Assembly (NCBI RefSeq): GCF_013408535.1
Contig: NZ_JACBZA010000001.1
Coordinates: forward strand, 1,364,001-1,428,000
DNA from: Actinopolymorpha cephalotaxi
GTDB taxonomy: Bacteria > Actinomycetota > Actinomycetes > Propionibacteriales > Actinopolymorphaceae
Direction: 5' to 3'
Length of the DNA: 64,000 bases
In this document: piece after piece, positions 19,389 through 28,144 of the stretch
How positions within the stretch are numbered: position 1 is the first letter of the stretch
Layout: every line of letters starts with the position of its first letter
Translations under genes and position numbers: made by a program
The notes under the pieces: model-generated
What the model was told of the DNA's origin: nothing
The model's input: only the letters and a program-made list of their open reading frames with translations
The model's database searches: none

Positions 19389-20621
19389 GTGAAAGTCGTA
19401 CACGTGAGTGACTGCTTCCTGCCTCGGCTCGGGGGGATCGAGATCCAGCTCGCCGAGCTGGCCCGGATGCAGCACCGCGCCGGCCACCGGGTCGAGGTGG
19501 TCACCGCCACGCCCGGCGGCGCCGGCGGGGACGCGGCCTGGGCGGCGGCCGCGGGGGACCGGTCCGGCAGCCCGGGCGTGCCGGTCCACCGCGTGGTGGC
19601 GCCGTTGCCGTGGGAGCTGCCGGTCCATCCGCGCACCGGGCGGCACGTCGGCCGGTTGTACGCCGACCTGCGCCCGGACGTCGTGCACGTGCACGTCGGC
19701 GCGGTCTCGCCCTTCGGCTGGGCGGCCGTACGCGCGGCGGCCCGCCGCCGGCTGCCCACCGTGGTGACCGTGCACAGCATGTGGGATCCCGCGACCTGCG
19801 CCATGTACCGCGCCCTGGACGCCGGCGCCGGCTGGACGGGCTGGCCCGCGGTGGCGTCCACGGTGAGCGAGGCGGCGGCGGCCCCGATCCGCCGGGTCGT
19901 CGGCGACCGGGTGCCGGTGCGGGTGGTCGCGAACGGCATCGACACCGCGCAGTGGCGGCCGGCCGGCCCGGGTACCCCGCCGGATCCGGGAGACCGAGGG
20001 GACCCGGGGGACTCGGCGGACTCGGGAGACTCGGGGCGGCGGCCCGGCGTGCACGTGGTCGCCGTCGGCCGGCTGGCCCCCCGCAAGCAGCCGTTGACGT
20101 TGCTGGCGATCCTGCGCGCCGCCCGGGCGGAGTTGGATGGGCTGGGCGGGCGGGTGCCGCTGTACGCCACCGTCGTCGGCGACGGGCCGGCACGTCCGCT
20201 GATGGACCGCTACCTCCGCCGGCACGCGATGACGGACTGGGTGGAGCTCGCCGGCCGGCTGGACCGCGACCGGGTGCGAGCGGTGCTGGGGTCGGCGGAC
20301 GTGTTCCTCGCCCCCGCGATCCGGGAGTCGTTCGGCATCGCCGCGCTGGAGGCGCGGCTGGCCGGCGTACCCGTCGTGGCGTACGACCGCGGCGGCGTGG
20401 CCGACTTCGTCGTCTCGGAGAAGGAGGGCCTGCTCGGCGGTTCGCCGGCCGAGCTCGCCGCCGCGGTGGCCCGGCTGGCCGGTGACGACACCCTGCGCGG
20501 CGCCATCGCGACGTACAACCGGTCGACGGAGCCGGTGCGCTGCACCTGGCCGGTGGTGCTGGCCGACTTCGACGAGCTGTACGCCCTCGCCCGGGACCGG
20601 GCAGGACGCTCAGGCCCTTAG
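19389..20621 (+). CDS. Glycosyltransferase family 4
   Basis: The 410-residue protein starts at GTG 19389 (MKVVHVSDCFLPRLGGIEIQ), six bases after GGGGGA; a GTG three bases earlier is equivalent. It has the GT-B fold: an N-terminal acceptor domain with FLPRLGGIEIQ and PDVVHVHVGAVSPFGW, and a C-terminal donor domain with VAVGRLAPRKQP, then the EX7E motif in PAIRESFGIAALEARLAGVPVVAYDRGG (about 315-342). Retaining transfer from an NDP-sugar is expected. A Gly/Asp/Ser/Pro-rich insertion (about 198-220, GDRGDPGDSADSGDSG) separates the domains. Sugar and acceptor are unknown; context is the PIG-L/YbhN pair. Confidence 0.85.
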   Translation: MKVVHVSDCFLPRLGGIEIQLAELARMQHRAGHRVEVVTATPGGAGGDAAWAAAAGDRSGSPGVPVHRVVAPLPWELPVHPRTGRHVGRLYADLRPDVVHVHVGAVSPFGWAAVRAAARRRLPTVVTVHSMWDPATCAMYRALDAGAGWTGWPAVASTVSEAAAAPIRRVVGDRVPVRVVANGIDTAQWRPAGPGTPPDPGDRGDPGDSADSGDSGRRPGVHVVAVGRLAPRKQPLTLLAILRAARAELDGLGGRVPLYATVVGDGPARPLMDRYLRRHAMTDWVELAGRLDRDRVRAVLGSADVFLAPAIRESFGIAALEARLAGVPVVAYDRGGVADFVVSEKEGLLGGSPAELAAAVARLAGDDTLRGAIATYNRSTEPVRCTWPVVLADFDELYALARDRAGRSGP

Positions 20622-20707
20622 GCCGGGTTCCCCACACGCTCGCGTTCCCGCACAATGGGGTCCCCACGAACGGCGGACCAGCAGGCGGAGCAGGCGGGAG
20701 GAACGCG

Positions 20708-21838
20708 ATGCGTACGACGTTGCGCGACGTCGCCCGGCTGGCCGGGGTGTCGCCGAAGACGGTCTCCAACGTCGTCAACGGCTACCTCCACGTCCGGGCG
20801 GAGACCCGCGTCCGGGTGGAGGAGGCGATCGTCACCCTCAACTACCGGCCCAACCTGTCCGCCCGCAACCTCCGCCGCGGCCGCACCGGGGTGATCGCGC
20901 TGGCCGTCCCCGAGCTGGACGTGCCGTACTTCGCCGAGCTGGCCCGCCACCTGGTCGCCGCCGCCGACGCGCACGGCTGGACGGTGCTGGTGGACCAGAC
21001 CGACGGCGTACGCGAACGCGAACGCCAGGTGATCGGCGGCATTCGCGACCAGCTCATCGACGGTCTGGTGCTCAGCCCGCTGGCCCTCACCGCGGCCGAC
21101 CTGGCCGAGCGGACCGACGCCACACCGATGGTGCTGCTGGGAGAGCGGATCCACCACGGGCCGGCCGACCACGTACTCATCGACAACGTGGCCGCCGCCC
21201 GGGAGGCCACCGCTCACCTGCTCGAGCTGGGCCGTACCCGCGTCGCGGCGATCGGCGCCCAGCGCAGCGCCGCCGGGGTGACGGCCCGGATGCGGCTGCG
21301 CGGCTACCGCGCGGCGCTGGCCGCCGGCGGGGTCGGCTACGACGAGCGGCTGGTCGCCTCGACGCCGCACTTCCACCGCGCGGACGGTGCCGCCGCGATG
21401 GCCGAGCTGCTGGATTCCGGCGCCCGGCCGGACGCGGTGTTCTGCTTCAGCGACCTGCTCGCCCTCGGTGCCCTGCGTACGCTCGCCGAGCGCGGCCTGC
21501 GGGTGCCCGACGACGTAGCGGTGATCGGGTTCGACGACATCGAGGACGGCCGGTTCAGTGTGCCGACGCTGTCCACCATCTCCCCGGACAAGCGCCGGAT
21601 CGCCGGGTGCGCGGTCGACCTGCTGCACCGGCAGCTGCTGACCGGCGCGGCCGGGCACGCCGACGCCGACGGCGGCCCGCAGGAGGTGTACGCCGACTAC
21701 CGCCTGATCGCGCGGGAGAGCACCGGCGCGTCCGTCCCGCCGGTTCCGTCGCTCCCGGCCGGGTTCTCGGCGTCGGTGTCGGTGTCGTCAGCGCCGTCGG
21801 TGTCGTCGGTCTCACCGGTCCCGCCGACCGCGCCCTGA
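20708..21838 (+). CDS. LacI family transcriptional regulator
   Basis: The 376-residue regulator starts at ATG 20708 behind GGGAGGAA. Residues 3-50 are the LacI HTH and hinge (TLRDVARLAGVSPKTVSNVVNG, then YRPNLSARNLRRGRTG). The ligand-binding domain (about 60-340) includes the conserved VIGFDDIEDGRFSVPTLSTI. The last 35 residues are a Ser/Val/Pro-rich tail with repeated SVSS and SVSP units. It lies just upstream of the GH38 mannosidase, whose promoter has a LacI-type palindrome, so it most likely represses that gene in response to a mannoside; it may also act at the palindrome at 16891. Confidence 0.92.
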   Translation: MRTTLRDVARLAGVSPKTVSNVVNGYLHVRAETRVRVEEAIVTLNYRPNLSARNLRRGRTGVIALAVPELDVPYFAELARHLVAAADAHGWTVLVDQTDGVRERERQVIGGIRDQLIDGLVLSPLALTAADLAERTDATPMVLLGERIHHGPADHVLIDNVAAAREATAHLLELGRTRVAAIGAQRSAAGVTARMRLRGYRAALAAGGVGYDERLVASTPHFHRADGAAAMAELLDSGARPDAVFCFSDLLALGALRTLAERGLRVPDDVAVIGFDDIEDGRFSVPTLSTISPDKRRIAGCAVDLLHRQLLTGAAGHADADGGPQEVYADYRLIARESTGASVPPVPSLPAGFSASVSVSSAPSVSSVSPVPPTAP

Positions 21839-21978
21839 ACCCCGCCGGTCCGACACGCTCCGTGGCCGTCGGGTCGCTGAAAGTTCGCCGAGGTTGCCGC
21901 CGGTGGACGCCGCGCGGCCGCTCGGCCCGGCTGGGCTAGCGTCTCTCCCCAGACATTCCTGGCCCGGCGGCCCGAATG

Positions 21979-21992
21979 TGGGAACGCTCCCA
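21979..21992. promoter_or_regulatory. CebR-like LacI operator upstream of alpha-mannosidase
   Basis: TGGGAACGCTCCCA differs at one base from the Streptomyces CebR operator TGGGAGCGCTCCCA. It is 45 bases upstream of the mannosidase start and 141 bases after the LacI gene's stop. Confidence 0.65.
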
Positions 21993-22036
21993 TATGTCGG
22001 CCCCGGGTGACCGTTCCCGGTTCCTTCGGAGGACCC

Positions 22037-25000
22037 ATGCACGATGACCAGAAGCTGGTGGAAGCCCGGCTGGAACGCGCTCTCCAGCAACGGCTCCGCC
22101 CCGCTCTGTACGGCGACACCGTTCCGCTCGACATCGAGGTGTGGCACGCCCCCGGTGAGCCGGTCCCGGTCACCGAAGCGTTCGCGGCCGACTTCAAGCC
22201 GGCCACCCTCGGCGACAAGTGGGGCCCGCCGTGGGGCACCAGCTGGTTCCGGCTGACCGCGCAGGTTCCGCAGGAGTGGGACGGCCTCCGGGTGGAGGCG
22301 GTCGTCGACCTCGGCTTCGGCGGCGGTCCCGGCTTCTCCGCCGAGGGGCTCGCCTACACCCCCGACGGCGAACCGATCAAGGGTCTCAACCCCGACAACA
22401 TCTACCTCCCGATCAGCGGGCTCGCGGCCGGTGGCGTCTCGCCGTCGGAGCATGCCAAGGCCAAGGGCGGTGCGGCGTTCCAGGTCTACCTCGAGGCGGC
22501 CGCCAACCCCGCGGTGATCCAGTCCGGCTTCCTGCCGACCGACCTGGGCGACAAGTCCACCGCCGGCACCGAGCCGATGTACGAGATCCGCCGGGCCGAG
22601 CTCGCGGTGTTCAACGCCGACGTCTACCACCTGCTGCGCGACATCGAGGTGCTGGCGCAGCTGATGCACGAGCTGCCCACCGACCTGCCGCGCCGCCCGG
22701 AGATCCTGCGCGCCCTCGAACGCGCGCTGGACGCCCTCGACTACGACGACATCGCGGGTTCGGCCGCGCTCGCCCGCGAGCAGCTCGCCCCGGTGCTGGC
22801 CAAGCCGGCGTACGCCAGCGCACACCAGATCTCCGCCGTCGGCCACGCGCACATCGACTCGGCCTGGCTGTGGCCGCTGCGTGAGACGGTGCGCAAGGTC
22901 GCCCGTACGGTCTCCAACGTCACCACGCTGGCCGCCGACCACCCCGACTTCAGGTTCGCGTTCTCCCAGTCCCAGCAGCACGCCTGGATGAAGGAGCACC
23001 ACCCGAAGGTCTGGGACCGGCTGAAGGCCGCGGTCGAGGCCGGCCAGATCATCCCCATCGGCGGGATGTGGGTCGAGTCCGACTCCAACATGCCCGGTGG
23101 CGAGGCGATGGCCCGCCAGTTCGTGCACGGCAAGAAGTTCTTCATGGACGAGTACGGCATCGAGACCGACACGGTCTGGCTGCCGGACTCCTTCGGCTAC
23201 TCCGCGGCGATGCCGCAGCTGGTGAAGCTCGCCGGCAACAAGTGGTTCCTGACCCAGAAGATCTCCTGGAACCAGACCAACAAGTTCCCGCACCACACGT
23301 TCTGGTGGGAGGGCATCGACGGCACGCGGGTGTTCACCCACTTCCCGCCGGCCGACACCTACAACGGCCAGCTCACCGGCGAGGAGCTCGCCCGCGCCCA
23401 GCGCAACTACCAGGACCAGGGCGGCGGCACCTGGTCGCTGCTGCCGTTCGGCCACGGCGACGGCGGCGGCGGCCCCACCCGGGAGATGCTCGGCCGGGCC
23501 GAGCGGCTGGCCGACCTGGAGGCCTCGCCGAAGGTGACCATCGAGCACCCGGCGGAGTTCTTCCAGCGCGCCCACGACGAGTACTCCAACGCGCCGGTGT
23601 GGGTCGGTGAGCTCTACCTCGAGCTGCACCGGGCCACGTTCACCTCCCAGGCCAAAACCAAGCAGGGCAACCGCCGCAGCGAGCACCTGCTGCGCGAGGC
23701 CGAGCTGTGGTCGGCGGCGGCGGCGGTGGCCGGCCGGGCGGACTACCCGTACGAGGACCTGGACCGGATCTGGAAGGGCGTCCTGCTCAACCAGTTCCAC
23801 GACATCCTGCCGGGCAGCTCGATCCACTGGGTGCACCGCGAGGCGGAGGAGACCTACGCCCGGCTGGGGGTCGAGCTGGAGGCGATCATCGAGCGCGCCC
23901 AGCGGGCGCTGGCCGGCGAGGGCGACGCCACCGTCGTCTTCAACGCCGCACCGCACGACCGGCTCGGCGTGCCCGCCATGGGCGCGGACGTGCGGGCCCC
24001 CTCGCACGCGCCGGAGGTGTCCGTACGCCGTGAGGGCGGCACCGTCGTCCTGGACAACGGCCTGGTCCGGGTGACCGTCGACGAGCGCGGCCTGCTCAGC
24101 TCCGTCGTGGAGCTGGAGTCCGGCCGGGAGGCGATCGCGCCGGGTGCGGCGGGCAACCTGCTGCAGCTGCACGTCGACACCCCGAACCTCTGGGACGCCT
24201 GGGACGTCGACCCCTTCTACCGCAACAAGGTGCGCGACCTCACCGACGTCGACTCGATCGAGGTCGTGTCGGAGTCGGGGACCGAGGCCGCGGTGGCCGT
24301 GACCCGTTCGTTCGGCGGCTCCACGATCCGCCAGACGATCCGGATCGGGGTCGGTGAGTGCCAGGTCAACGTCGACAACGAGATCGACTGGCACGAGAAG
24401 GAGAAGTTCCTCAAGGTCGCGTTCCCGCTGGACGTGCGGGCCGACCAGTCCGCGTCGGAGACGCAGTTCGGGCACGTGTTCCGGGCCACCCACACCAACA
24501 CCTCGTGGGAGAACGCGAAGTTCGAGATCTGCGCGCACCGGTGGATCCAGGTGGGTGAGCCGGGGTACGGCCACGCGGTGGTCAACAACTCCACGTACGG
24601 CCACGACGTGACCCGTGACGTCCGCGAGGAGGACGGCGGCACCACCACCACGGTGCGGCTGTCGCTGCTGCGGGCCCCGCGGGTGCCCGACCCGGTGACC
24701 GACCAGGGCGTGCACAACCTGTCGTACGCGCTGGTTCCCGGCGCCGGCATCGCCGAGGCGGTCGAGGAGGGCTACCGCATCAACCTCCCGGCGCGCACGG
24801 TGACCGGTGCCGAGGGTGTCGCCCCGCTGGTGCGGGTGGACAACCCGGCCGTGGTGGTCGAGGCGGTCAAGCTGGCCGAGGACCAGTCCGGCGACGTGGT
24901 CGTCCGGCTGTACGAGGCGCACGGTGGCCGCGCGGCCGCTCGGGTGTCCACGTCGTTCGGTGTCGCGTCGGTCACCGAGACCGACCTGCTCGAGCGTCCG

Positions 25001-25087
25001 CTGGCCGACCGCGAGGTCGCCGACGGTGCGGTCGAGGTGGCGCTGCGGCCGTTCCAGATCCTCACCCTGAGGTTCGCCCGCGCCTGA
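22037..25087 (+). CDS. GH38 alpha-mannosidase
   Basis: The 1016-residue enzyme starts at ATG 22037, five bases after GGAGG. The N-terminal region (1-250) precedes the GH38 catalytic domain, which shows GHAHIDSAWLWPLRET (about 268-283, zinc His/Asp), GGMWVESDSNMPGGEAM, and WLPDSFGYS (about 380-388), whose Asp should be the nucleophile. A helical middle domain and C-terminal beta domains follow (SRSFGGSTIRQTI, and ALRPFQILTLRFARA at the end). No signal peptide, so it acts on imported manno-oligosaccharides or mannosylated compounds. Regulation by the adjacent LacI protein is likely. A strong hairpin follows. Confidence 0.92.
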   Translation: MHDDQKLVEARLERALQQRLRPALYGDTVPLDIEVWHAPGEPVPVTEAFAADFKPATLGDKWGPPWGTSWFRLTAQVPQEWDGLRVEAVVDLGFGGGPGFSAEGLAYTPDGEPIKGLNPDNIYLPISGLAAGGVSPSEHAKAKGGAAFQVYLEAAANPAVIQSGFLPTDLGDKSTAGTEPMYEIRRAELAVFNADVYHLLRDIEVLAQLMHELPTDLPRRPEILRALERALDALDYDDIAGSAALAREQLAPVLAKPAYASAHQISAVGHAHIDSAWLWPLRETVRKVARTVSNVTTLAADHPDFRFAFSQSQQHAWMKEHHPKVWDRLKAAVEAGQIIPIGGMWVESDSNMPGGEAMARQFVHGKKFFMDEYGIETDTVWLPDSFGYSAAMPQLVKLAGNKWFLTQKISWNQTNKFPHHTFWWEGIDGTRVFTHFPPADTYNGQLTGEELARAQRNYQDQGGGTWSLLPFGHGDGGGGPTREMLGRAERLADLEASPKVTIEHPAEFFQRAHDEYSNAPVWVGELYLELHRATFTSQAKTKQGNRRSEHLLREAELWSAAAAVAGRADYPYEDLDRIWKGVLLNQFHDILPGSSIHWVHREAEETYARLGVELEAIIERAQRALAGEGDATVVFNAAPHDRLGVPAMGADVRAPSHAPEVSVRREGGTVVLDNGLVRVTVDERGLLSSVVELESGREAIAPGAAGNLLQLHVDTPNLWDAWDVDPFYRNKVRDLTDVDSIEVVSESGTEAAVAVTRSFGGSTIRQTIRIGVGECQVNVDNEIDWHEKEKFLKVAFPLDVRADQSASETQFGHVFRATHTNTSWENAKFEICAHRWIQVGEPGYGHAVVNNSTYGHDVTRDVREEDGGTTTTVRLSLLRAPRVPDPVTDQGVHNLSYALVPGAGIAEAVEEGYRINLPARTVTGAEGVAPLVRVDNPAVVVEAVKLAEDQSGDVVVRLYEAHGGRAAARVSTSFGVASVTETDLLERPLADREVADGAVEVALRPFQILTLRFARA

Positions 25088-25156
25088 TCGGGTGGTCGCG
25101 TGATCGCCTGGTCGCCGGTCGCGGCGAAAGGGCGGTACGACAGCAGAGCCGGTAGG

Positions 25157-25187
25157 TGGCCGGCCCGGGTTCGCCCGGGGCCGGCCA
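25157..25187 (+). terminator. UUCG-loop hairpin after alpha-mannosidase
   Basis: TGGCCGGCCCGGG and CCCGGGGCCGGCCA pair with a single bulged base around a TTCG tetraloop, 70 bases after the stop. It would be a very stable stem. Confidence 0.6.
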
Positions 25188-25231
25188 TCTCGCGTTTCCG
25201 GACCCTTCCGCGTTGTGACACAATCCCGCCC

Positions 25232-26053
25232 ATGAACGAGGCCGGCCGGGCGGCCGCCGAGCAGGTGGCGGAGGTGCTGCGTGCCCGGCTGCTCGACGGA
25301 GCGCTGCCCCCGGGCGCGCACCTGTCGGAGGAGCAGCTGGCCGCGGAGTTCGGCGCCGGCCGCTACACCGTGCGGGCGGCGCTGCGAACCCTCGCGACCG
25401 CCGGCCTGCTCACCCACGTACGCCATCGCGGCGCGTTCGTACCCGACCTCACCATCGACCGGGTGGACGAGCTGTTCGGCTACCGCGCCGTCATCGAGCT
25501 CGGGGCGCTCCGGCTCGCCCTCGCCGGCGGCCGCGACCTGGCGCCGGTGGAGTCCGCCGTCGCCGACCTGGAAGCCGTCGACCGGCCCAGTGATCAGCCC
25601 AGTGATCAGCCCCGTGATCAGCCCAGTGATCAGCCTCGTGATCGGCGTGGCGGCCCGCCCGCCGCCTGGCACGACGTCACCGCCGCCCACCGCGCCGTGC
25701 ACCACGCGCTGGTCGCCGCGGCCGGCAACCCCCGCCTGCTCACCGCGTACTCCGCCTGCGAGGACGAGCTGCAGTTCCTGCTCGCCTTCGCCCGGCCGGA
25801 GTTCACCCCCGGCCGCCTCGCCCGGCTGCACCAGGAGCTGCTGACCAACTTCGGCCGGGGCGTCGAGAAGGCCCAGCGTGCTCTCGCCGACGACCTGGAG
25901 GTCGGCCGGCAGGGCCTGGTCCGCGCGCTCGCCCTGCCCACCGACTCGCGGGCAGCCCCAGCAGCCGACTCACCAGCCGGTCCACCTGCTGCCTCACCTG
26001 CTGACCCGCCCCGACCGAAGAGTCCCGCCGGACAAGGGAGAACCCCCCGATGA
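25232..26053 (+). CDS. GntR/FadR-type regulator of the adjacent hydroxyacid dehydrogenase
   Basis: The 273-residue protein starts at ATG 25232. Residues 6-75 are the GntR winged helix ([46 protein letters not shown]). The C-terminal all-helical FCD domain (about 80-235) has metal-site-like residues in [21 protein letters not shown] low-complexity insertion of PSDQ/PRDQ units (about 119-138) comes from a 12-bp tandem repeat within this domain. The tail is Pro/Ala-rich. Its stop overlaps the start of the FMN enzyme (ATGA), so it is probably an LldR-like local regulator; no operator is evident. Confidence 0.85.
   Translation: MNEAGRAAAEQVAEVLRARLLDGALPPGAHLSEEQLAAEFGAGRYTVRAALRTLATAGLLTHVRHRGAFVPDLTIDRVDELFGYRAVIELGALRLALAGGRDLAPVESAVADLEAVDRPSDQPSDQPRDQPSDQPRDRRGGPPAAWHDVTAAHRAVHHALVAAAGNPRLLTAYSACEDELQFLLAFARPEFTPGRLARLHQELLTNFGRGVEKAQRALADDLEVGRQGLVRALALPTDSRAAPAADSPAGPPAASPADPPRPKSPAGQGRTPR
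25586..25645 (+). repeat. Five 12-bp tandem repeats inside the GntR gene
   Basis: Units of CCCAGTGATCAG occur at 25586, 25598 and 25622, with variants at 25610 and 25634. They keep frame and encode P-S/R-D-Q. Each of the first four units contains the palindrome TGATCA. Confidence 0.9.
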
Positions 26054-27276
26054 CCACGCAACGCCGACTGCCCCGCTGGTCCGAGCTCCGTCCGCTGGTG
26101 CGTACCCGCCGGCCGGAGCTGGACGCCACCAAGCGGCGCCTGGACCGCGCTCTGACCATCGCCGACCTGCGGACGGCTGCCAGGCGGCGCACGCCGAAGG
26201 CGCCGTTCGACTACACCGACGGTGCGGCCGAGGGCGAGGTCACGCTCAACCGCGCACGGTCGTTGTTCCACCGGCTGCAGTTCAACCCGAGCATCCTGCG
26301 GGACGTGTCCAGGGTCGACCCGAGTACGACCATCCTGGGCCGGCCGTCGGCGTACCCCTTCGCGTTCGCGCCCACCGGCTTCACCCGGATGATGCAGCAC
26401 GAGGGCGAGCCCGCCGTGGCCCGCGTCGCCCAGCGCGCCGGCATCCCGTACGCGCTGTCGACCATGGGCACCACCTCGATCGAGGACGTCGCCGCGGCCG
26501 CGCCCGAGGCCGACAAGTGGTTCCAGCTGTACGTCTGGACCGACCGCGCCGCCGGCAAGGACCTGATGGACCGCTCGCTGGCCGCCGGCTACACCACGCT
26601 CGTGCTCACCGTCGACGTGCCGGTCGCGGGCGCCCGGCTGCGCGACGTACGCAACGGCATGACGATCCCGCCCAGCCTCACGCCGAAGACCATCCTCGAC
26701 ATGGGCATGCACCCGGCGTGGTGGCTGAACCTGCTCACCACCGAGCCGCTGACGTTCGCCTCCCTGTCGGACTGGCCGGGCACGGTGGCCGAGCTGATCA
26801 ACCACATGTTCGACCCCACGGTGACCTTCGACGACCTGGCCTGGATGCGGGAGGCGTGGCCCGGATCGCTGGTCGTCAAGGGCATCCAGAACGTCGACGA
26901 CGCCCGCAAGGTGGTCGACCTCGGCGTCGACGGCCTGGTGATCTCCAACCACGGCGGCCGTCAGCTGGACCGCGCACCGGTGCCGCTGCAGCTGCTGCCC
27001 CAGGTGGTGGACGTGGTGGGCGACCGGGCCGAGGTCTACATCGACACCGGCGTGATGACCGGCGCCGACATCGTGGCCGCCTGCGCGCTCGGCGCCCGCG
27101 CGGTGCTGGTCGGACGGGCGTACCTCTACGGCCTGATGGCCGGCGGCGAACGCGGCGTGCAGCGGGCCGTGGAGATCCTCGGCAGCGAGATCACCCGCAC
27201 CATGCAACTGCTCGGCGCCGCCGACGTCGGTGAGCTGCGGCCCGAGCACGTCACCCTGCCCGCGGTCCCGTTCTGA
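26050..27276 (+). CDS. FMN-dependent alpha-hydroxyacid dehydrogenase (LldD-like)
   Basis: The 408-residue enzyme oxidises an (S)-2-hydroxyacid, probably L-lactate, to the oxoacid. It has the TIM-barrel FMN family pattern: [18 protein letters not shown] (about 51-68), [41 protein letters not shown], the FMN Lys in SLVVKGIQ, the catalytic His/Arg motif [12 protein letters not shown] (about 298-309) and [13 protein letters not shown]. Close relatives include L-lactate dehydrogenase LldD and the mycofactocin-associated MftD; no other mycofactocin gene is near, so lactate or a related hydroxyacid is the better guess. Translation is coupled to the GntR regulator by a four-base overlap. Confidence 0.88.
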   Translation: MTTQRRLPRWSELRPLVRTRRPELDATKRRLDRALTIADLRTAARRRTPKAPFDYTDGAAEGEVTLNRARSLFHRLQFNPSILRDVSRVDPSTTILGRPSAYPFAFAPTGFTRMMQHEGEPAVARVAQRAGIPYALSTMGTTSIEDVAAAAPEADKWFQLYVWTDRAAGKDLMDRSLAAGYTTLVLTVDVPVAGARLRDVRNGMTIPPSLTPKTILDMGMHPAWWLNLLTTEPLTFASLSDWPGTVAELINHMFDPTVTFDDLAWMREAWPGSLVVKGIQNVDDARKVVDLGVDGLVISNHGGRQLDRAPVPLQLLPQVVDVVGDRAEVYIDTGVMTGADIVAACALGARAVLVGRAYLYGLMAGGERGVQRAVEILGSEITRTMQLLGAADVGELRPEHVTLPAVPF

Positions 27277-27516
27277 CCCGGTGACGTTCGCCCCAGGCCG
27301 GCCGGGGGAGTTCCGCACCGTCGGCGGACTTTCCGGGTCAGCCTGGGGATATCCCCCGTGCTTCCCGGGGGGCTTCGGTGCAGGATGGACGGAGGGCCGG
27401 CGGGGACCACTCTCCCCGTCCGCACTCGTGCCGCGGCCCACGGTCTGCGACCATGGCCGACCTGCGGTCCGCCCTGTGATCTGCTCTGTGGGCCGACCCG
27501 ACGGAAGGTGGATGCG

Positions 27517-28089
27517 ATGTACGACGACGCGACCTGGTTCCCGGTCTGCGCCGGACTGAGCGCCTTGGGTGTGGTCGCGGCGTTCTTCGCGTTCCGCCGC
27601 CGGGGCGCGGCCGCCGGCATCCGGCTGTTCGGCTGGGCCGTGCTGCCGATGGCGATCTACCTCACCGGCATGGTCCGGCTGCTCTGGACCGTCGGCGCGG
27701 CGCTGGTCAAGTGGGTGAGCGGGTTCGTGTTCAGTCCGTACGTCTGGTCCGGGCTCGCGTTGTTCGGTGTCGCGGCGATCTGCCTGCCGGTGGCCGCGGC
27801 CATGCGCCGGCGCCAGGCCGCCCGAGCGGGCGAGGTCGAGACCGGCCGTGCCTCGACGGGCACGCGCGCGGGTTCGGGCGCCGTCGGTTCGAGCGCCGCC
27901 GGTACCGCCGGTACTGCCGGGAGCGGCCGGACGGGCACAGCGAAGGATGCCGGCAAGCCCAAGCAGGTGGAGCAGGGCAAGGGGCCGGCCAAGCGGCAGG
28001 GCACCAAGGGGGGCAAGGGGAAGGAAGAGGACCCGCTCGCGGAGTTCGAGGACATCGACGAGATCCTCAAGCGCCGCGGCATCAGCTGA
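27517..28089 (+). CDS. Small actinobacterial membrane protein with basic tail
   Basis: The 190-residue protein starts at ATG 27517 behind GGAAGGTGG. Three hydrophobic segments are clear (about 8-26, 36-58, 70-95), followed by a Gly/Ala/Thr-rich linker with TAGTAG repeats, a Lys-rich stretch (GKGPAKRQGTKGGKGKEE) and a conserved acidic C-terminus DPLAEFEDIDEILKRRGIS. I recognise this end as common in actinobacterial proteins next to miaA, but the function is unknown. The dioxygenase-like gene follows directly. Confidence 0.7.
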   Translation: MYDDATWFPVCAGLSALGVVAAFFAFRRRGAAAGIRLFGWAVLPMAIYLTGMVRLLWTVGAALVKWVSGFVFSPYVWSGLALFGVAAICLPVAAAMRRRQAARAGEVETGRASTGTRAGSGAVGSSAAGTAGTAGSGRTGTAKDAGKPKQVEQGKGPAKRQGTKGGKGKEEDPLAEFEDIDEILKRRGIS

Positions 28090-28144
28090 CGTGGGGCGCC
28101 CGGTCCACCACATCCCGGCCAACGCCGTGCCCGATCTGCCTGAG

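Noticed and set aside
19120-19392. 90-codon plus-strand frame before the GT4 gene
   Set aside because: No ribosome binding site, repetitive Asp/Val composition and no family resemblance; treated as intergenic.
21812-25831. Very long minus-strand open frame opposite the alpha-mannosidase
   Set aside because: It mirrors the codon bias of GH38, is Val/Gly/Arg/His-rich without domains, and has no ribosome binding site.
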